Origin: Cohaesibacter sp. ES.047
Lineage (GTDB): Bacteria; Pseudomonadota; Alphaproteobacteria; Rhizobiales; Cohaesibacteraceae
Reading direction: 5' to 3'
Length of the DNA stretch: 64,000 bases
NCBI RefSeq assembly: GCF_900215505.1
Contig: NZ_LT907844.1
Coordinates: 2,576,501 to 2,640,500, forward strand
The notes below the pieces were generated by a model, which was given only the letters and a program-made list of their open reading frames with translations, ran no database searches and was not told the origin of the DNA. Of this stretch, positions 7,902 to 16,593 are shown in pieces (within the stretch, counting starts at the first letter, position 1; every line of letters starts with the position of its first letter). The position numbers and the translations under genes were made by a program.

Positions 7902-7930
7902 CGGACTGTCTCCTATTCTGTTTGGGCGCA

Positions 7931-9064
7931 CTATACGTCCGGGTTGGTGGCCTTGGCAATGAGGGCCGTGCCCAATCCACCAGCCGCCGCGATGGCCGCA
8001 AGACCGGTGCCGCCGCGTTGCTTGAGTTCGGTATAAAGGCGGGTGGCCAGAATGGCCCCGGACGCGCCGACAGGATGGCCGCGCGCAAGCGAACCGCCGC
8101 CAAGATTGACGATGTCCATGGGCAGGTCGCCACCGCGCTGGCAGGCAATCGCCTGCACCGCAAAGGCTTCCATAATTTCCGCCACCGTCAGTTCGGAAGG
8201 CCGGACACAAGCCTTGCCAAGACAGCCGGTGATCGCCTTGACCGGTGCAAGACCGGGCATAGCCGGATCACCGCCGACCGTGCCGCCGCAGACAATCTCC
8301 ATCCGAAAACAGGAGAGGGACCGCGCGATCCGTTCCGAAACCACAAGGCAAAAGGCCGCCCCGTCCGCCGCAACGCTCATGTTGGCCGAGGTGATGCTGC
8401 CCGCATGCACCGGCGCACGATCGCACAGGCGTTCACTAAGCGGACGGGTGAAGGCATCGGACGCGATCCCGTCGATGGCAACGATATCTTCCAGCCGGTT
8501 CTCCATCTGGGCAGCCAGCGCCTTCTTGTGGCTTTCGATGGCGTATAGGTCCTGCTCCTTGCGGCCAACCCCCATATGCTCGGCAAGCGCATTGGCGGCT
8601 TCTGCCATATCCGGATCCCGATCCGGCCATGGCGTGAAGGGGGATTGCTCATAAGGCTCCGGTGCAGACCCATCGGCAAAAGTGCGAAACCGCAAGGGAC
8701 GGCGGGAATAGCTCTCCACACCACCAGCCAGAACAATCTCGTGTCGACCGGAGCGGATCAGCGCATCGGCCAGCATCAGCGCATCAAGGCCGCCCGCACA
8801 TTGCCGGTCGACGGAAAGCCCGGCCACGGTCTCCGGCAGGCCTGCCGCAAGGGCCGAGACCCGGGCCGGGTTGCCGCCGCCACCAAGGGCGTTCGACAGG
8901 ATGACTTCCTCCACCGCATCACCGCTTAGCCCGGCATCCGCAAGACAAGCCTTGATCACCGGTGTCGACAACTCGTGACTGGCAAGGTGGGCAAAGGCCC
9001 CGCTGCGCGGGGCAACCGGGCTGCGCCTTGCCGCGATGACATAGGACGGAGAGAGAGGGGTCAT
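7931..9064 (-). CDS. Thiolase-family protein lacking the second catalytic cysteine
   Basis: The protein has the thiolase fold over about 377 residues. The acylated cysteine is present (Cys89 in DRQCAGG) and so is the GHP histidine (His330 in RGHPVGASG). The C-terminal CxGGGxG motif reads AAAGGLG, so the usual proton-relay Cys is Ala. This argues against a standard degradative or acetoacetyl-CoA thiolase and leaves room for a specialised condensing or acyl-transfer role. The ATG at 9062-9064 overlaps the ligase stop as ATGA, so translation is probably coupled to the acyl-activating enzyme. The substrate is unknown. Confidence 0.85.
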   Translation of the reverse strand: MTPLSPSYVIAARRSPVAPRSGAFAHLASHELSTPVIKACLADAGLSGDAVEEVILSNALGGGGNPARVSALAAGLPETVAGLSVDRQCAGGLDALMLADALIRSGRHEIVLAGGVESYSRRPLRFRTFADGSAPEPYEQSPFTPWPDRDPDMAEAANALAEHMGVGRKEQDLYAIESHKKALAAQMENRLEDIVAIDGIASDAFTRPLSERLCDRAPVHAGSITSANMSVAADGAAFCLVVSERIARSLSCFRMEIVCGGTVGGDPAMPGLAPVKAITGCLGKACVRPSELTVAEIMEAFAVQAIACQRGGDLPMDIVNLGGGSLARGHPVGASGAILATRLYTELKQRGGTGLAAIAAAGGLGTALIAKATNPDV

Positions 9065-10314
9065 TGGCACGCTTCCTGTCGTTGCTGAAGCCAGAGTTCG
9101 AGTGTCTTGAGATCCGGCTTGCCTGACGCAAGCATCGGCATGGCATCAATGAAGCGGATCTGCCTTGGGGCTGCAAGCGGGCCGAGGGCTGCGCGGCCCA
9201 GCGACACGAGCGCTTCGGCCAAAGCCCCATCCGCAATGGAGCCGTCGGCAACCTCGACCACACCAACCAGCACATGTCCGCGCACCCTGTCGGTCTCGGC
9301 CAACACGGCGCAAAGCCGCACTCTTGGGTCGGCGAGGAGAACCGCTTCCGCATCTTCCAGAAATACATTCTGGTCAGCGATGGTGACCATGCGGCTGCGG
9401 CGGCCTTTGAGGAACAGATTGCCAGTCTCATCCAGCGCGCCCATTTCCCCAACGCTGACCCAGCCATCTTGCCAGCGAGTGTCGCCACTGTCCGGCCCCT
9501 CATATCCATCAAACAGGTAAGGGCTTCTGACCCAGATGTCCCCCACACCATCTTGCGCAGGCTCCGATGCTTCCCCAATCCGCAGGTCGACACCGGGATA
9601 GGCGCGTCCCACCGAGCCGGCTGGGGTGCTTTCATCCCAGATGGTGATGAAGCTGGTCTCTGATGCGCCATAGAATTCATAAAGCGCGGCCCCGGGAAAT
9701 CGGCGTTTCAAACCCAAACGGGTTGGTTCATCGAGCTTGCCACCACCGCAGAAAATCAGGCGAACAGCCTCGGCCTCCGCTTTGCCTGTTTTGTCTGTGC
9801 TTTTCGTCTCCAGCATCAGGCGTAATTGTGATGGCGTCGCATAAACCACGCTCACCGCGCCCGACTGCAGCACCGCATATTGGCTGCGCGGCTTAAGGCC
9901 GGAAAGACAATGGCAGTCAGCCCCCAGATGCATTGCTTCCATCAGACCATAAAGGGTCAGAGAATGGCTCAGGGCTCCGAGCACCGCATAGGTGTCCTCC
10001 GGCCCGACACCGAAGCGCGCTGCGGTCACGTCAAAGCTCGCAATCCACGAGGCTGGTCTGCGCCTGATCGTTTTGGCCCTGCCTGTCGAGCCCGAGCTCT
10101 GACAATAGAGCCATTGCCCGTCCATTGCATCCTCTGGTGACCGAATAGCAATGCCGTCCGGAGACGCATGGATGCTGTGGCCAAGCGCAATCCCTTTGCA
10201 CAGCGCATCGACTTGAGCCGACAGGTCGGCGCGATGCGAAGGAATGTGGATCGTGCTTTTGGCCGAACGCCGAAATATGGGTGCGGAACAGGTCTGATGA
10301 AACAATTTTGTCAA
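9061..10314 (-). CDS. Short class I adenylate-forming enzyme (acyl-CoA ligase-like)
   Basis: ANL-superfamily motifs are clear: the P-loop SSGSTGRAK at about residues 73-81, YEFYGASE (A5), GWVSVGEMG (A7), GRRSRMV (A8) and the C-terminal lysine Lys399 in SGKPDL. At 417 residues it is about 100 shorter at the N-terminus than typical fatty acyl-CoA synthetases. The start is a TTG at 10312-10314; there is no in-frame ATG before residue 64, and an upstream stop limits extension. It probably activates a carboxylic acid as acyl-AMP and then as a thioester for the coupled thiolase. The substrate is not predictable. Confidence 0.83.
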   Translation of the reverse strand: MTKLFHQTCSAPIFRRSAKSTIHIPSHRADLSAQVDALCKGIALGHSIHASPDGIAIRSPEDAMDGQWLYCQSSGSTGRAKTIRRRPASWIASFDVTAARFGVGPEDTYAVLGALSHSLTLYGLMEAMHLGADCHCLSGLKPRSQYAVLQSGAVSVVYATPSQLRLMLETKSTDKTGKAEAEAVRLIFCGGGKLDEPTRLGLKRRFPGAALYEFYGASETSFITIWDESTPAGSVGRAYPGVDLRIGEASEPAQDGVGDIWVRSPYLFDGYEGPDSGDTRWQDGWVSVGEMGALDETGNLFLKGRRSRMVTIADQNVFLEDAEAVLLADPRVRLCAVLAETDRVRGHVLVGVVEVADGSIADGALAEALVSLGRAALGPLAAPRQIRFIDAMPMLASGKPDLKTLELWLQQRQEACQ

Positions 10315-10360
10315 AATCCAGATATAAATCCTGTATCAGCGTAAGAGGGGCGCGCCAATT

Positions 10361-10384
10361 GTGTCAATCTAGCCAGATTGATAC
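10361..10384. promoter_or_regulatory. Palindromic operator candidate in ligase/patatin divergent gap
   Basis: GTGTCAATCT at 10361-10370 and AGATTGATAC at 10375-10384 form a 10-bp inverted repeat with one mismatch around AGCC. It lies midway between the divergent ligase and patatin starts, so it could control both. It differs from the CGTGTATATACAYG sites of the nearby MarR gene. The binding protein is unknown. Confidence 0.45.
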
Positions 10385-10484
10385 ATTCGGCACGGTTTGG
10401 CCTTTGCCTTTCAACGGCAGCCTGGTCAAAATTCCCTTGATTCCGATCAACTTTTTGAGTTTGCCCAACAGTTGGATAACGGCG

Positions 10485-11321
10485 ATGAGTGAAAAAACAG
10501 TCGGCATAGCCTTTGGTGGCGGCGGCGCGCGAGGCCTTGCGCATATCTGGATCATGGAAGCGCTGGATGAATTGGGCATCAAGCCGTTTGCTCTTTCCGG
10601 CTGCTCCATCGGTGCCCTTGCCGCTGCCTGTTATGGCTCGGGCATGTCCGGGGCCGACCTCAGAACCTATGTGGTCGACCTGTTCGGCAACCGCGGCGAA
10701 GTGCTGTCACGCCTTTGGCAGAACCGACCCAAGAGCTTCTCCGAGCTGTTCGCAACGCCCGGACACATCGGCAATTGGGCGCAGTTTGATCCCGAATGGC
10801 TCGCCGAGGCTTTTCTGCCGCCTGAGATCAAGCCCGATTTCGCGGATTTTTCCATTCCCGTGACCATGTCCGCGACCAATTATTTCAGCGGTGAAGAAGT
10901 GATCATGCGCGAGGGGAGCGTCATGAAAGCCATGGCTGCCTCAATGGCAATACCGGCTTTGTTCCGCCCGGTGTTGATCGGGGATGAGGTGTTGATCGAC
11001 GGTGGCTGCGTCAATCCCATGCCGGTTGATCATCTCAGGGGCGCGGTGGACATCATCATTGCCATCGATGTGGTCGGCCTGCCGCAAAAGCCTGCTGATG
11101 GCAAAGTCGGATCGTTCGAGATGGGGTTCGGTGCAACGCAGATCCTGATGCAGACGATTCAGCGCGAGAAGATGCGTCACGACAAGGTTGATATTCTGGT
11201 CCAACCGCTGATCGCCAGTTTCCGTCCGCTCGACTTCCTCAAGGCTGCCGATATCCTTGCTTCCAGCGAAGCAAGCAAGGATGAGGTCAAGCGCTCTTTG
11301 TCGCTTTTGATGGAAAGCTGA
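10485..11321 (+). CDS. Patatin-like phospholipase
   Basis: The 278-residue protein shows the patatin signature: oxyanion-hole loop GGGGARGLAH near residues 12-21, nucleophile motif GCSIG (GxSxG) near residues 41-45, and the DGG catalytic Asp motif in LIDGGCVNPMP. This is an RssA-type cytoplasmic serine esterase/phospholipase architecture. The ATG at 10485 is chosen because the protein begins right before the conserved strand; the upstream open extension lacks family similarity. It is divergent from the ligase and precedes marR and the ketosynthase, pointing to a lipid-related cluster. Confidence 0.88.
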   Translation: MSEKTVGIAFGGGGARGLAHIWIMEALDELGIKPFALSGCSIGALAAACYGSGMSGADLRTYVVDLFGNRGEVLSRLWQNRPKSFSELFATPGHIGNWAQFDPEWLAEAFLPPEIKPDFADFSIPVTMSATNYFSGEEVIMREGSVMKAMAASMAIPALFRPVLIGDEVLIDGGCVNPMPVDHLRGAVDIIIAIDVVGLPQKPADGKVGSFEMGFGATQILMQTIQREKMRHDKVDILVQPLIASFRPLDFLKAADILASSEASKDEVKRSLSLLMES

Positions 11322-11384
11322 ACCCTTCACCACCGCGATAAAACCCGATGTGGCTGGCTTGCAGAGTGGGGGCCATCTTGACTT

Positions 11385-11398
11385 CGTGTATATACATG
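11385..11398. promoter_or_regulatory. MarR-type operator upstream of marR
   Basis: CGTGTATATACATG is a 14-bp palindrome with one mismatch. It differs by one base from the perfect palindrome upstream of the ketosynthase gene. Its position just before the marR start suits autorepression. Confidence 0.7.
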
Positions 11399-11438
11399 AT
11401 ACCGTGCCGCCATGCGTGATGATGGAAAACAAACTGAC

Positions 11439-11867
11439 ATGAGCGTCAACGTGGAAGAAGAATACCCACGGTGCCTGTTCCTCAATACAGTCAAGACAGC
11501 CCGGTCCCTGACCCGCAAATATGACCGCACGCTGGCACCATACGGCACCACCTCCATGCAATATTTCGTCATGATGTTCCTGCGCTACAACGAAGGCAGG
11601 ACAATCAACGAAATCGCCACGCTGATGGATCTTGATCGGTCAACCTTGACCCGCAATCTCGATGGGCTGGTCCGCAAGGAACTGGTTGTCAAAAAACGAG
11701 CCGACAAGGGCAATGGCAGGGTCTGCATGTTGACCGACAAGGGTCAGGCTCTGCTCGATCAGCTCATTCCGCTGTGGCTTGAGGCCCGAGAGACCATGAA
11801 AACCCGACTTGCTGAACAGGATGTCGACGAATATCGCGCCGTGTTGCACCTGCTCGGCACCATGTAA
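11439..11867 (+). CDS. MarR-family transcriptional regulator
   Basis: The winged-helix core is seen as INEIATLMDLDRSTLTRNLDGLVRKELVVKKRADKGNGRVCMLTDKG, with the recognition helix followed by the beta-hairpin wing. The frame opens at 11412, but the ATG at 11439 has GGAAAA at suitable distance and gives the usual family N-terminus, so it is preferred. MarR dimers bind short palindromes, and two nearly identical ones flank this gene. The likely role is repression of itself and of the downstream ketosynthase, relieved by a small ligand such as an acyl or aromatic compound (inference). Confidence 0.88.
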   Translation: MSVNVEEEYPRCLFLNTVKTARSLTRKYDRTLAPYGTTSMQYFVMMFLRYNEGRTINEIATLMDLDRSTLTRNLDGLVRKELVVKKRADKGNGRVCMLTDKGQALLDQLIPLWLEARETMKTRLAEQDVDEYRAVLHLLGTM

Positions 11868-11881
11868 AATTTTCGCTTTAA

Positions 11882-11895
11882 CGTGTATATACACG
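11882..11895. promoter_or_regulatory. MarR-type operator upstream of ketosynthase gene
   Basis: CGTGTATATACACG is a perfect 14-bp palindrome 24 bp before the ketosynthase start codon. It is almost identical to the site before marR. It lies in the 52-bp gap between the two genes, so the ketosynthase has its own regulated promoter or a site for roadblock. Confidence 0.72.
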
Positions 11896-11919
11896 AAATA
11901 TGATGAAAAGGAATGAACA

Positions 11920-13209
11920 ATGCGCAATCTGGAGGAAAGGACCGACGATCCGATCGTCGTCACGGGACTAGGGGCAGTCAGCCCGCTGGGGGTTGGTGTT
12001 GCGACAAACTGGAAGCGTCTCATTGCCGGTCAAAGCGGCATTGTCACCAACACCCGGTTCGATACCGCAGACTATGGCTGCAAGATTGCCGGTCTGGTGC
12101 CAACCAAACAGGATGACCCGCACGGCTTTGATGCTCTGGATCATATGGACGCCAAGGACATGCGCAAGATGGATCTCTTCATCCAGTATTCGCTGGCGGC
12201 AACTGAAGAAGCGTTGGCGCAAGCGGGATGGAAGCCGGAAGATGAGGAGCAAAAAGACCGAACAGCAACGATCATCGCAACTGGTGTTGGCGGTTTTCCT
12301 GTGATTACCCAAGCGGTGACAACAGTACAGCAACGCGGCCCGCGCAAGCTTTCACCGTTCGTCGTGCCGTCCTTTCTTGCCAATCTGGCCGCAGGTCAGG
12401 TCTCCATCCGTTATGGATTTTCCGGACCGGTTGGCTGTCCGGTGACCGCATGTGCTGCATCCTTACAGGCAATCGGCGATGGCATGCGGCTGATTGCATC
12501 AGGCGAAGCGGATGTTGCCGTTTGCGGCGGTGCGGATGCCTGTGTGGATCCGGTATCCATCGGTGGCTTTTCTGCTGCCAGAGCCTTGTCGGTCAGCCAC
12601 AATGCCGAGCCGCAAAAGGCCTCGCGTCCTTTTGACAAGGGCCATGACGGCTTTGTGCTGTCCGAAGGTGCCGCGACCCTCGTGCTTGAACGATTGAGCC
12701 ATGCCAGAAAAAGGGGGACTATTCCTCTAGCGATGCTCGCAGGCTACGGCACGACGGCCGATGCCTATCATGTCACCGCTGGTCGTCCGGATGGATCCGG
12801 TGCCGCACGATCCATGCGGCTTGCCTTGAAAATGGCCGGAGCCGACGCGGCCGACATCGACTATATCAATGGGCACAGCACCTCAACGCCGGTCGGAGAT
12901 GCAGCCGAGATCGCCGCGATCCGGTCTGTCTTCCCGCAACGCGGCAAGGATCTTGCCGTCACTTCATCCAAATCGGCTATTGGACATTTGCTCGGAGCCG
13001 CTGGAGCCATTGAAGCGGTTTATTCGGTGCTGGCTCTGAGGGAGGATCTGGTGCCGCCGGGCCTTAACATCGACGAGTCGGAAGCCGACGCCGATATCTT
13101 CGAGCTTTCGCCCAACAAGGTGACGAAGAAGCGGCTTAACAGCATTCTTTCGAACGGTTTCGGATTCGGTGGTGTCAACGCGGCGCTGGTCATGCGCAAG
13201 GTTTCGTGA
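11920..13209 (+). CDS. Beta-ketoacyl-ACP synthase II (FabF-type)
   Basis: The 429-residue protein has the complete ketosynthase active site: Cys178 (TACAAS), His319 (NGHSTSTP), and Lys351 with His356 (SSKSAIGHLLGAAG). These enzymes condense an acyl-enzyme with malonyl-ACP by decarboxylation. An AAGGA element precedes the ATG. It is not in a fab operon with acpP or fabG. It stands with a MarR regulator, a patatin lipase, an acyl ligase and an atypical thiolase, so it may be a specialised synthase rather than the housekeeping FabF. Confidence 0.9.
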   Translation: MRNLEERTDDPIVVTGLGAVSPLGVGVATNWKRLIAGQSGIVTNTRFDTADYGCKIAGLVPTKQDDPHGFDALDHMDAKDMRKMDLFIQYSLAATEEALAQAGWKPEDEEQKDRTATIIATGVGGFPVITQAVTTVQQRGPRKLSPFVVPSFLANLAAGQVSIRYGFSGPVGCPVTACAASLQAIGDGMRLIASGEADVAVCGGADACVDPVSIGGFSAARALSVSHNAEPQKASRPFDKGHDGFVLSEGAATLVLERLSHARKRGTIPLAMLAGYGTTADAYHVTAGRPDGSGAARSMRLALKMAGADAADIDYINGHSTSTPVGDAAEIAAIRSVFPQRGKDLAVTSSKSAIGHLLGAAGAIEAVYSVLALREDLVPPGLNIDESEADADIFELSPNKVTKKRLNSILSNGFGFGGVNAALVMRKVS

Positions 13210-13264
13210 TCAGCGAGGGGAGCCTTGGTGGCGCGACCAACAGCGGGCACGCCCGCAGCACAAA

Positions 13265-13912
13265 TCAGGTGCGGGCGATAATTTCACGGCCAGATACATT
13301 GGCAAGTTCACCGCTGATGCCAACCTTGCGCCGTACGAGGAAGCGTGGGCGCCGTGCCGCGAACTGGGCGTGATGGCGGCGCGGTTTGATCGGTCCGGGA
13401 GCCAGTCCCGCCGGTACACCGCGTTCCCAGTCGACGGTGACATATCCGTCCGCATCGAGCGGCTGGTGCAGCATCGATAGACCATAGCGTCGAGACCAGC
13501 TTTTCCAGTCAACGGCCGCCTCTTCCAGATCGGTGGTGGCCATGACCGGAACCGTCAGATTCGGATCGTCATGGACGAGTTCCAGAATACAGATGAGCGG
13601 AGAGCCTTCACGCTTGCCAACGACAAAGCGCGCACCAACGCCCTTGAAATAGGACATGGGAACCCGAACGATCAGCGGCAGACCGCAGGTCAGGATGCTT
13701 TCGACAAGGGCATAATCTTCCTTGATCTGCACCATGCCGGGCACCTGACTGCCAAACAGGTCTGCTTCGTCCTGCCCTGCCAGTCTGGCGACTTTCGATC
13801 GGATGTCCGAGGATTGGAAATATTTCATCAGGTCGTGGGGGTCGACGCGTGCCGCCCCCTCGATCTGGTAGGAAATGGCTTCCGTGTATTTATGATTGTC
13901 GTGACGCCTCAC
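13265..13912 (-). CDS. DUF6101-like conserved alphaproteobacterial protein
   Basis: The start is a GTG at 13910-13912 with AGGAGAAGG upstream. The 215-residue protein has a central hydrophobic segment (LPLIVRVPMSYFKGVGARF), an aspartate-rich LVHDDPNLTVPV motif, a WKSWSRRYGLSML motif and a basic Arg-rich tail (RRPRFLVRRK). This pattern matches my recollection of DUF6101 proteins, which occur widely in alphaproteobacteria without a known role. It converges on the ketosynthase gene. No catalytic motif is evident. Confidence 0.65.
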   Translation of the reverse strand: MRRHDNHKYTEAISYQIEGAARVDPHDLMKYFQSSDIRSKVARLAGQDEADLFGSQVPGMVQIKEDYALVESILTCGLPLIVRVPMSYFKGVGARFVVGKREGSPLICILELVHDDPNLTVPVMATTDLEEAAVDWKSWSRRYGLSMLHQPLDADGYVTVDWERGVPAGLAPGPIKPRRHHAQFAARRPRFLVRRKVGISGELANVSGREIIART

Positions 13913-14203
13913 GTGCCTTCTCCTGTGAGCTCCTGTTCGGATGCTTCTTTCTTGATGCCTCCAAGCTAGCAGGAACCATTGTTTATTTGCTTAAGTCGCA
14001 GGGTTAAAAAAGCGTGATATTTTATAGGGTTAGGGAATGGTTACCGAGGTGGGAGATTCACTTTTCCCTAACCAATCAAACGACTGGTTGCGTCAATGGG
14101 CCAATGCCTTTTTACTTGCTCCGTTTCCTAAGAGCCCCTAAGACTGAGGAATCCGAACGCCTCTCGCGTAATCGATTTCCGGAACCGCAAGCAAAGAGCC
14201 TTC

Positions 14204-15574
14204 ATGTCAGACCTTCTCGACCAGTCCGTAAACCTTGAACGAGCCCAACATCTTGTTGAGGCTGCAATCAAAGCCGGCGCAGACTCCGCAGATGCCGTTG
14301 CCGCCCGCGCGGTTTCCAGTTCGGTCGGCCTGCGCGACGGAGCGCCTGAGGAGAATGAACACTCGGAGAATGACTCGCTGGCTTTGCGGGTCTTCATCGA
14401 TGGCTGCAAGGCGTCCATTTCGACCAACACCACATCGGATCCCGAAATTCTGGCCAAGCTGGCAGAACGCGCCGTTGCTATGGCCCGCTTGTCGCCGCGC
14501 GATCCTTTCGCACGTCTGGCGGCACGCAGTGACCTGATGGAAAATGACATCGTCATCGACCGCGTCGCTGCGATTGATCCTTATGATCCGAGCATTCCCA
14601 CCACCGAAGAGCTGCTCAAGATGGCCTATGAGGCCGAAGAGGGGGCGCTGCAAGTGGACGGGGTCACCAAATCGGGTGGCGCCACCGCAGGTCATTTTCT
14701 GGGTGGAGCCGTGCTGGCCACCTCGCATGGCTTTGTCGGTGCCTATCTGACTTCGCGCATTTCCTTCTCGGCCACCGCCATTGCCGGGCTGGGCATGAAT
14801 ATGGAGCGGGACTATTCCTTCTCGGCGGCCGTGCACAGAGAAGACCTCAAGGACCCCGCCTATGTGGGGCGCAGGGCAGGCGAACGCGCCACGGGGCGGG
14901 TCAATCCTGCCAAGATGGAAACCGGCACCTACGACGTCATTTTCGAGCCCAGAGTTGCCAACTCGCTGATTGGCCATTTGGCTTCGGCCATCAACGGCAC
15001 CGCGATCGCGCGCCACACCTCGTTCCTGATGGATCGTCTCGGGCGTCAGATTTTCCCCAAAGGCATCAGCATAACCGATGACCCGACATTGGTCCGCGGC
15101 CTTGGCTCCCGTCCGTTCGATGGCGAAGGCGTGGATTGCAAACCACTGGCGCTGGTTGAGGATGGCTATCTGAACCAATGGGTGCTCGACAGCGCCACAG
15201 CTGCCGAACTGGGCCTGAAGACCAACGGCAGGGCAACGCGCTCCGGTGCAAACCCCTATCCGTCGACGACCAACCTGACGCTTACGCCAGGGTCACAGAC
15301 CAAGGAAGACCTGATCCGTGGTGTCAAGGACGGGGTCTTTATCACCGACCTCATCGGGCACGGTGTCAACGGCGTGACGGGCGACTACTCGCGCGGTGCT
15401 GCAGGGTTCCGTATCCGCAACGGCGAGCTCGCCGAATCCATCTCCGAAATCACCATTGCGGGCAATCTCAGCGACATGTTCGCGCGGATCATTCCTGCGG
15501 ATGACCTGAATTTCGAACAGGCGGTCAACGCGCCATCCATTCTGATCGAGGGAATGACTGTTGCAGGACGATAA
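14204..15574 (+). CDS. pmbA: PmbA/TldE metallopeptidase subunit
   Basis: The 456-residue protein matches the TldE/PmbA family over its length: an N-terminal alpha/beta domain with the GLRDGAPEENEHSEND region and a C-terminal barrel with NGTAIARHTSFLMDRLGRQIF, GATRSGANPYPSTTNL-like and LIGHGVNGVTGDYSRGAAGF segments. It lacks the HExxxH of TldD, as expected. TldD and TldE form a heterodimeric protease that trims unfolded or modified peptides. The TldD partner is encoded at 27650-29149 in this window. The downstream phosphatase-family gene starts two bases after this stop. Confidence 0.92.
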   Translation: MSDLLDQSVNLERAQHLVEAAIKAGADSADAVAARAVSSSVGLRDGAPEENEHSENDSLALRVFIDGCKASISTNTTSDPEILAKLAERAVAMARLSPRDPFARLAARSDLMENDIVIDRVAAIDPYDPSIPTTEELLKMAYEAEEGALQVDGVTKSGGATAGHFLGGAVLATSHGFVGAYLTSRISFSATAIAGLGMNMERDYSFSAAVHREDLKDPAYVGRRAGERATGRVNPAKMETGTYDVIFEPRVANSLIGHLASAINGTAIARHTSFLMDRLGRQIFPKGISITDDPTLVRGLGSRPFDGEGVDCKPLALVEDGYLNQWVLDSATAAELGLKTNGRATRSGANPYPSTTNLTLTPGSQTKEDLIRGVKDGVFITDLIGHGVNGVTGDYSRGAAGFRIRNGELAESISEITIAGNLSDMFARIIPADDLNFEQAVNAPSILIEGMTVAGR

Positions 15575-15575
15575 G

Positions 15576-16391
15576 ATGACGCCTTGCGCGGACTATCATG
15601 CCTTTCGTGAAGACACCAAGCTCCTTGAACAGGTTGCGCGTGAGGCGGGGGACGTTGCGCTCAAATTCTTCAAGAAGGACCCAGAGGTCTGGACCAAGAA
15701 AAATGACAGTCCGGTCACCGAAGCCGATCTGGCCGTCAACAATCTGATTGCAGAGCGCCTCATGGCGGCGCGCCCGAATTATGGCTGGCTGTCCGAGGAA
15801 AGCGAAGACAGCGACGACCGCCTCGAGAAGCGGCGGGTCTTTGTCATTGATCCCATCGACGGAACCCGCGCCTTCATTGATGGCGGCACCGAATGGACGA
15901 TTTCCCTTGCCGTGGTGGAAAACGGCAGGCCGGTGGCCGCCGCTCTTTATGCACCTGTGCGGCATGAAATGTATCTGGCTTCCAAACTGTCAGGTTCAAC
16001 CCTGAACGGAGCCAGACTGCGCTGTCCGCAACTGCGCACGCTCGAGGGCGCACGCGCCGCCGGTCCGCGTATTGTGATCGACAAGGGGCCGCTGGCCCGG
16101 GCCGGGGTTGAAGGGCGTGGCTATATTCGCTCGTTGGCCTATCGCATTGTGATGGTCGGCAATGGTGCGCTTGATCTGGCGCTTGCCCGTGAACATGCCA
16201 ATGACTGGGATCTGGCCGCCGCTGATCTCATTCTCGAGGAAGCCGGTGGTGTTCTGCGTGACAATGCCAACCAGCCTCTTCGATACAATCGCAAAGACTG
16301 TCGCCACGGGTGCCTTTGTGCAGCCGGTCACCCGATTGCGGACCTGATGGCAGCCATCATGCCGGTTCTGCCGTTCCCCAAACGGCACTGA
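15576..16391 (+). CDS. Inositol monophosphatase-family enzyme (CysQ/SuhB-like)
   Basis: The metal-binding signatures of the lithium-sensitive phosphatase family are present: LSEESED near residue 70, DPIDGTRAF near 90-98, and DWDLAAADLILEEAGG near 200-215. The ATG at 15576 follows the pmbA stop by one base and has AGGACG upstream; a TTG five codons earlier would overlap pmbA. Substrates in the family include inositol phosphate and 3'-phosphoadenosine 5'-phosphate. The exact one is not decided here. In rhizobia a similar gene commonly precedes DUF4170 and waaA. Confidence 0.88.
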   Translation: MTPCADYHAFREDTKLLEQVAREAGDVALKFFKKDPEVWTKKNDSPVTEADLAVNNLIAERLMAARPNYGWLSEESEDSDDRLEKRRVFVIDPIDGTRAFIDGGTEWTISLAVVENGRPVAAALYAPVRHEMYLASKLSGSTLNGARLRCPQLRTLEGARAAGPRIVIDKGPLARAGVEGRGYIRSLAYRIVMVGNGALDLALAREHANDWDLAAADLILEEAGGVLRDNANQPLRYNRKDCRHGCLCAAGHPIADLMAAIMPVLPFPKRH

Positions 16392-16593
16392 GGGCACTCT
16401 TCGGAACTCGACTTTCGCAGTATCTGGGGCATCAATCCCCACATTATGCGCAGTCGACTCTGGCCCTTTCTGTTCTTTACGGATAGATCTGCCAAGGAAC
16501 AAACCATGTGCCTGTAAGGATGCTGACGAGGCGAACGGCCTCTATTCGTTGACCTCGACAGGCGCGGACTGACCAAAGGACTGGAGAGAGACT

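Noticed and set aside
13243-13258. GCGGGC-AC-GCCCGC inverted repeat after the ketosynthase gene
   Set aside because: The two-base loop cannot form a stable hairpin as drawn, there is no T run, and such GC palindromes are frequent by chance here.
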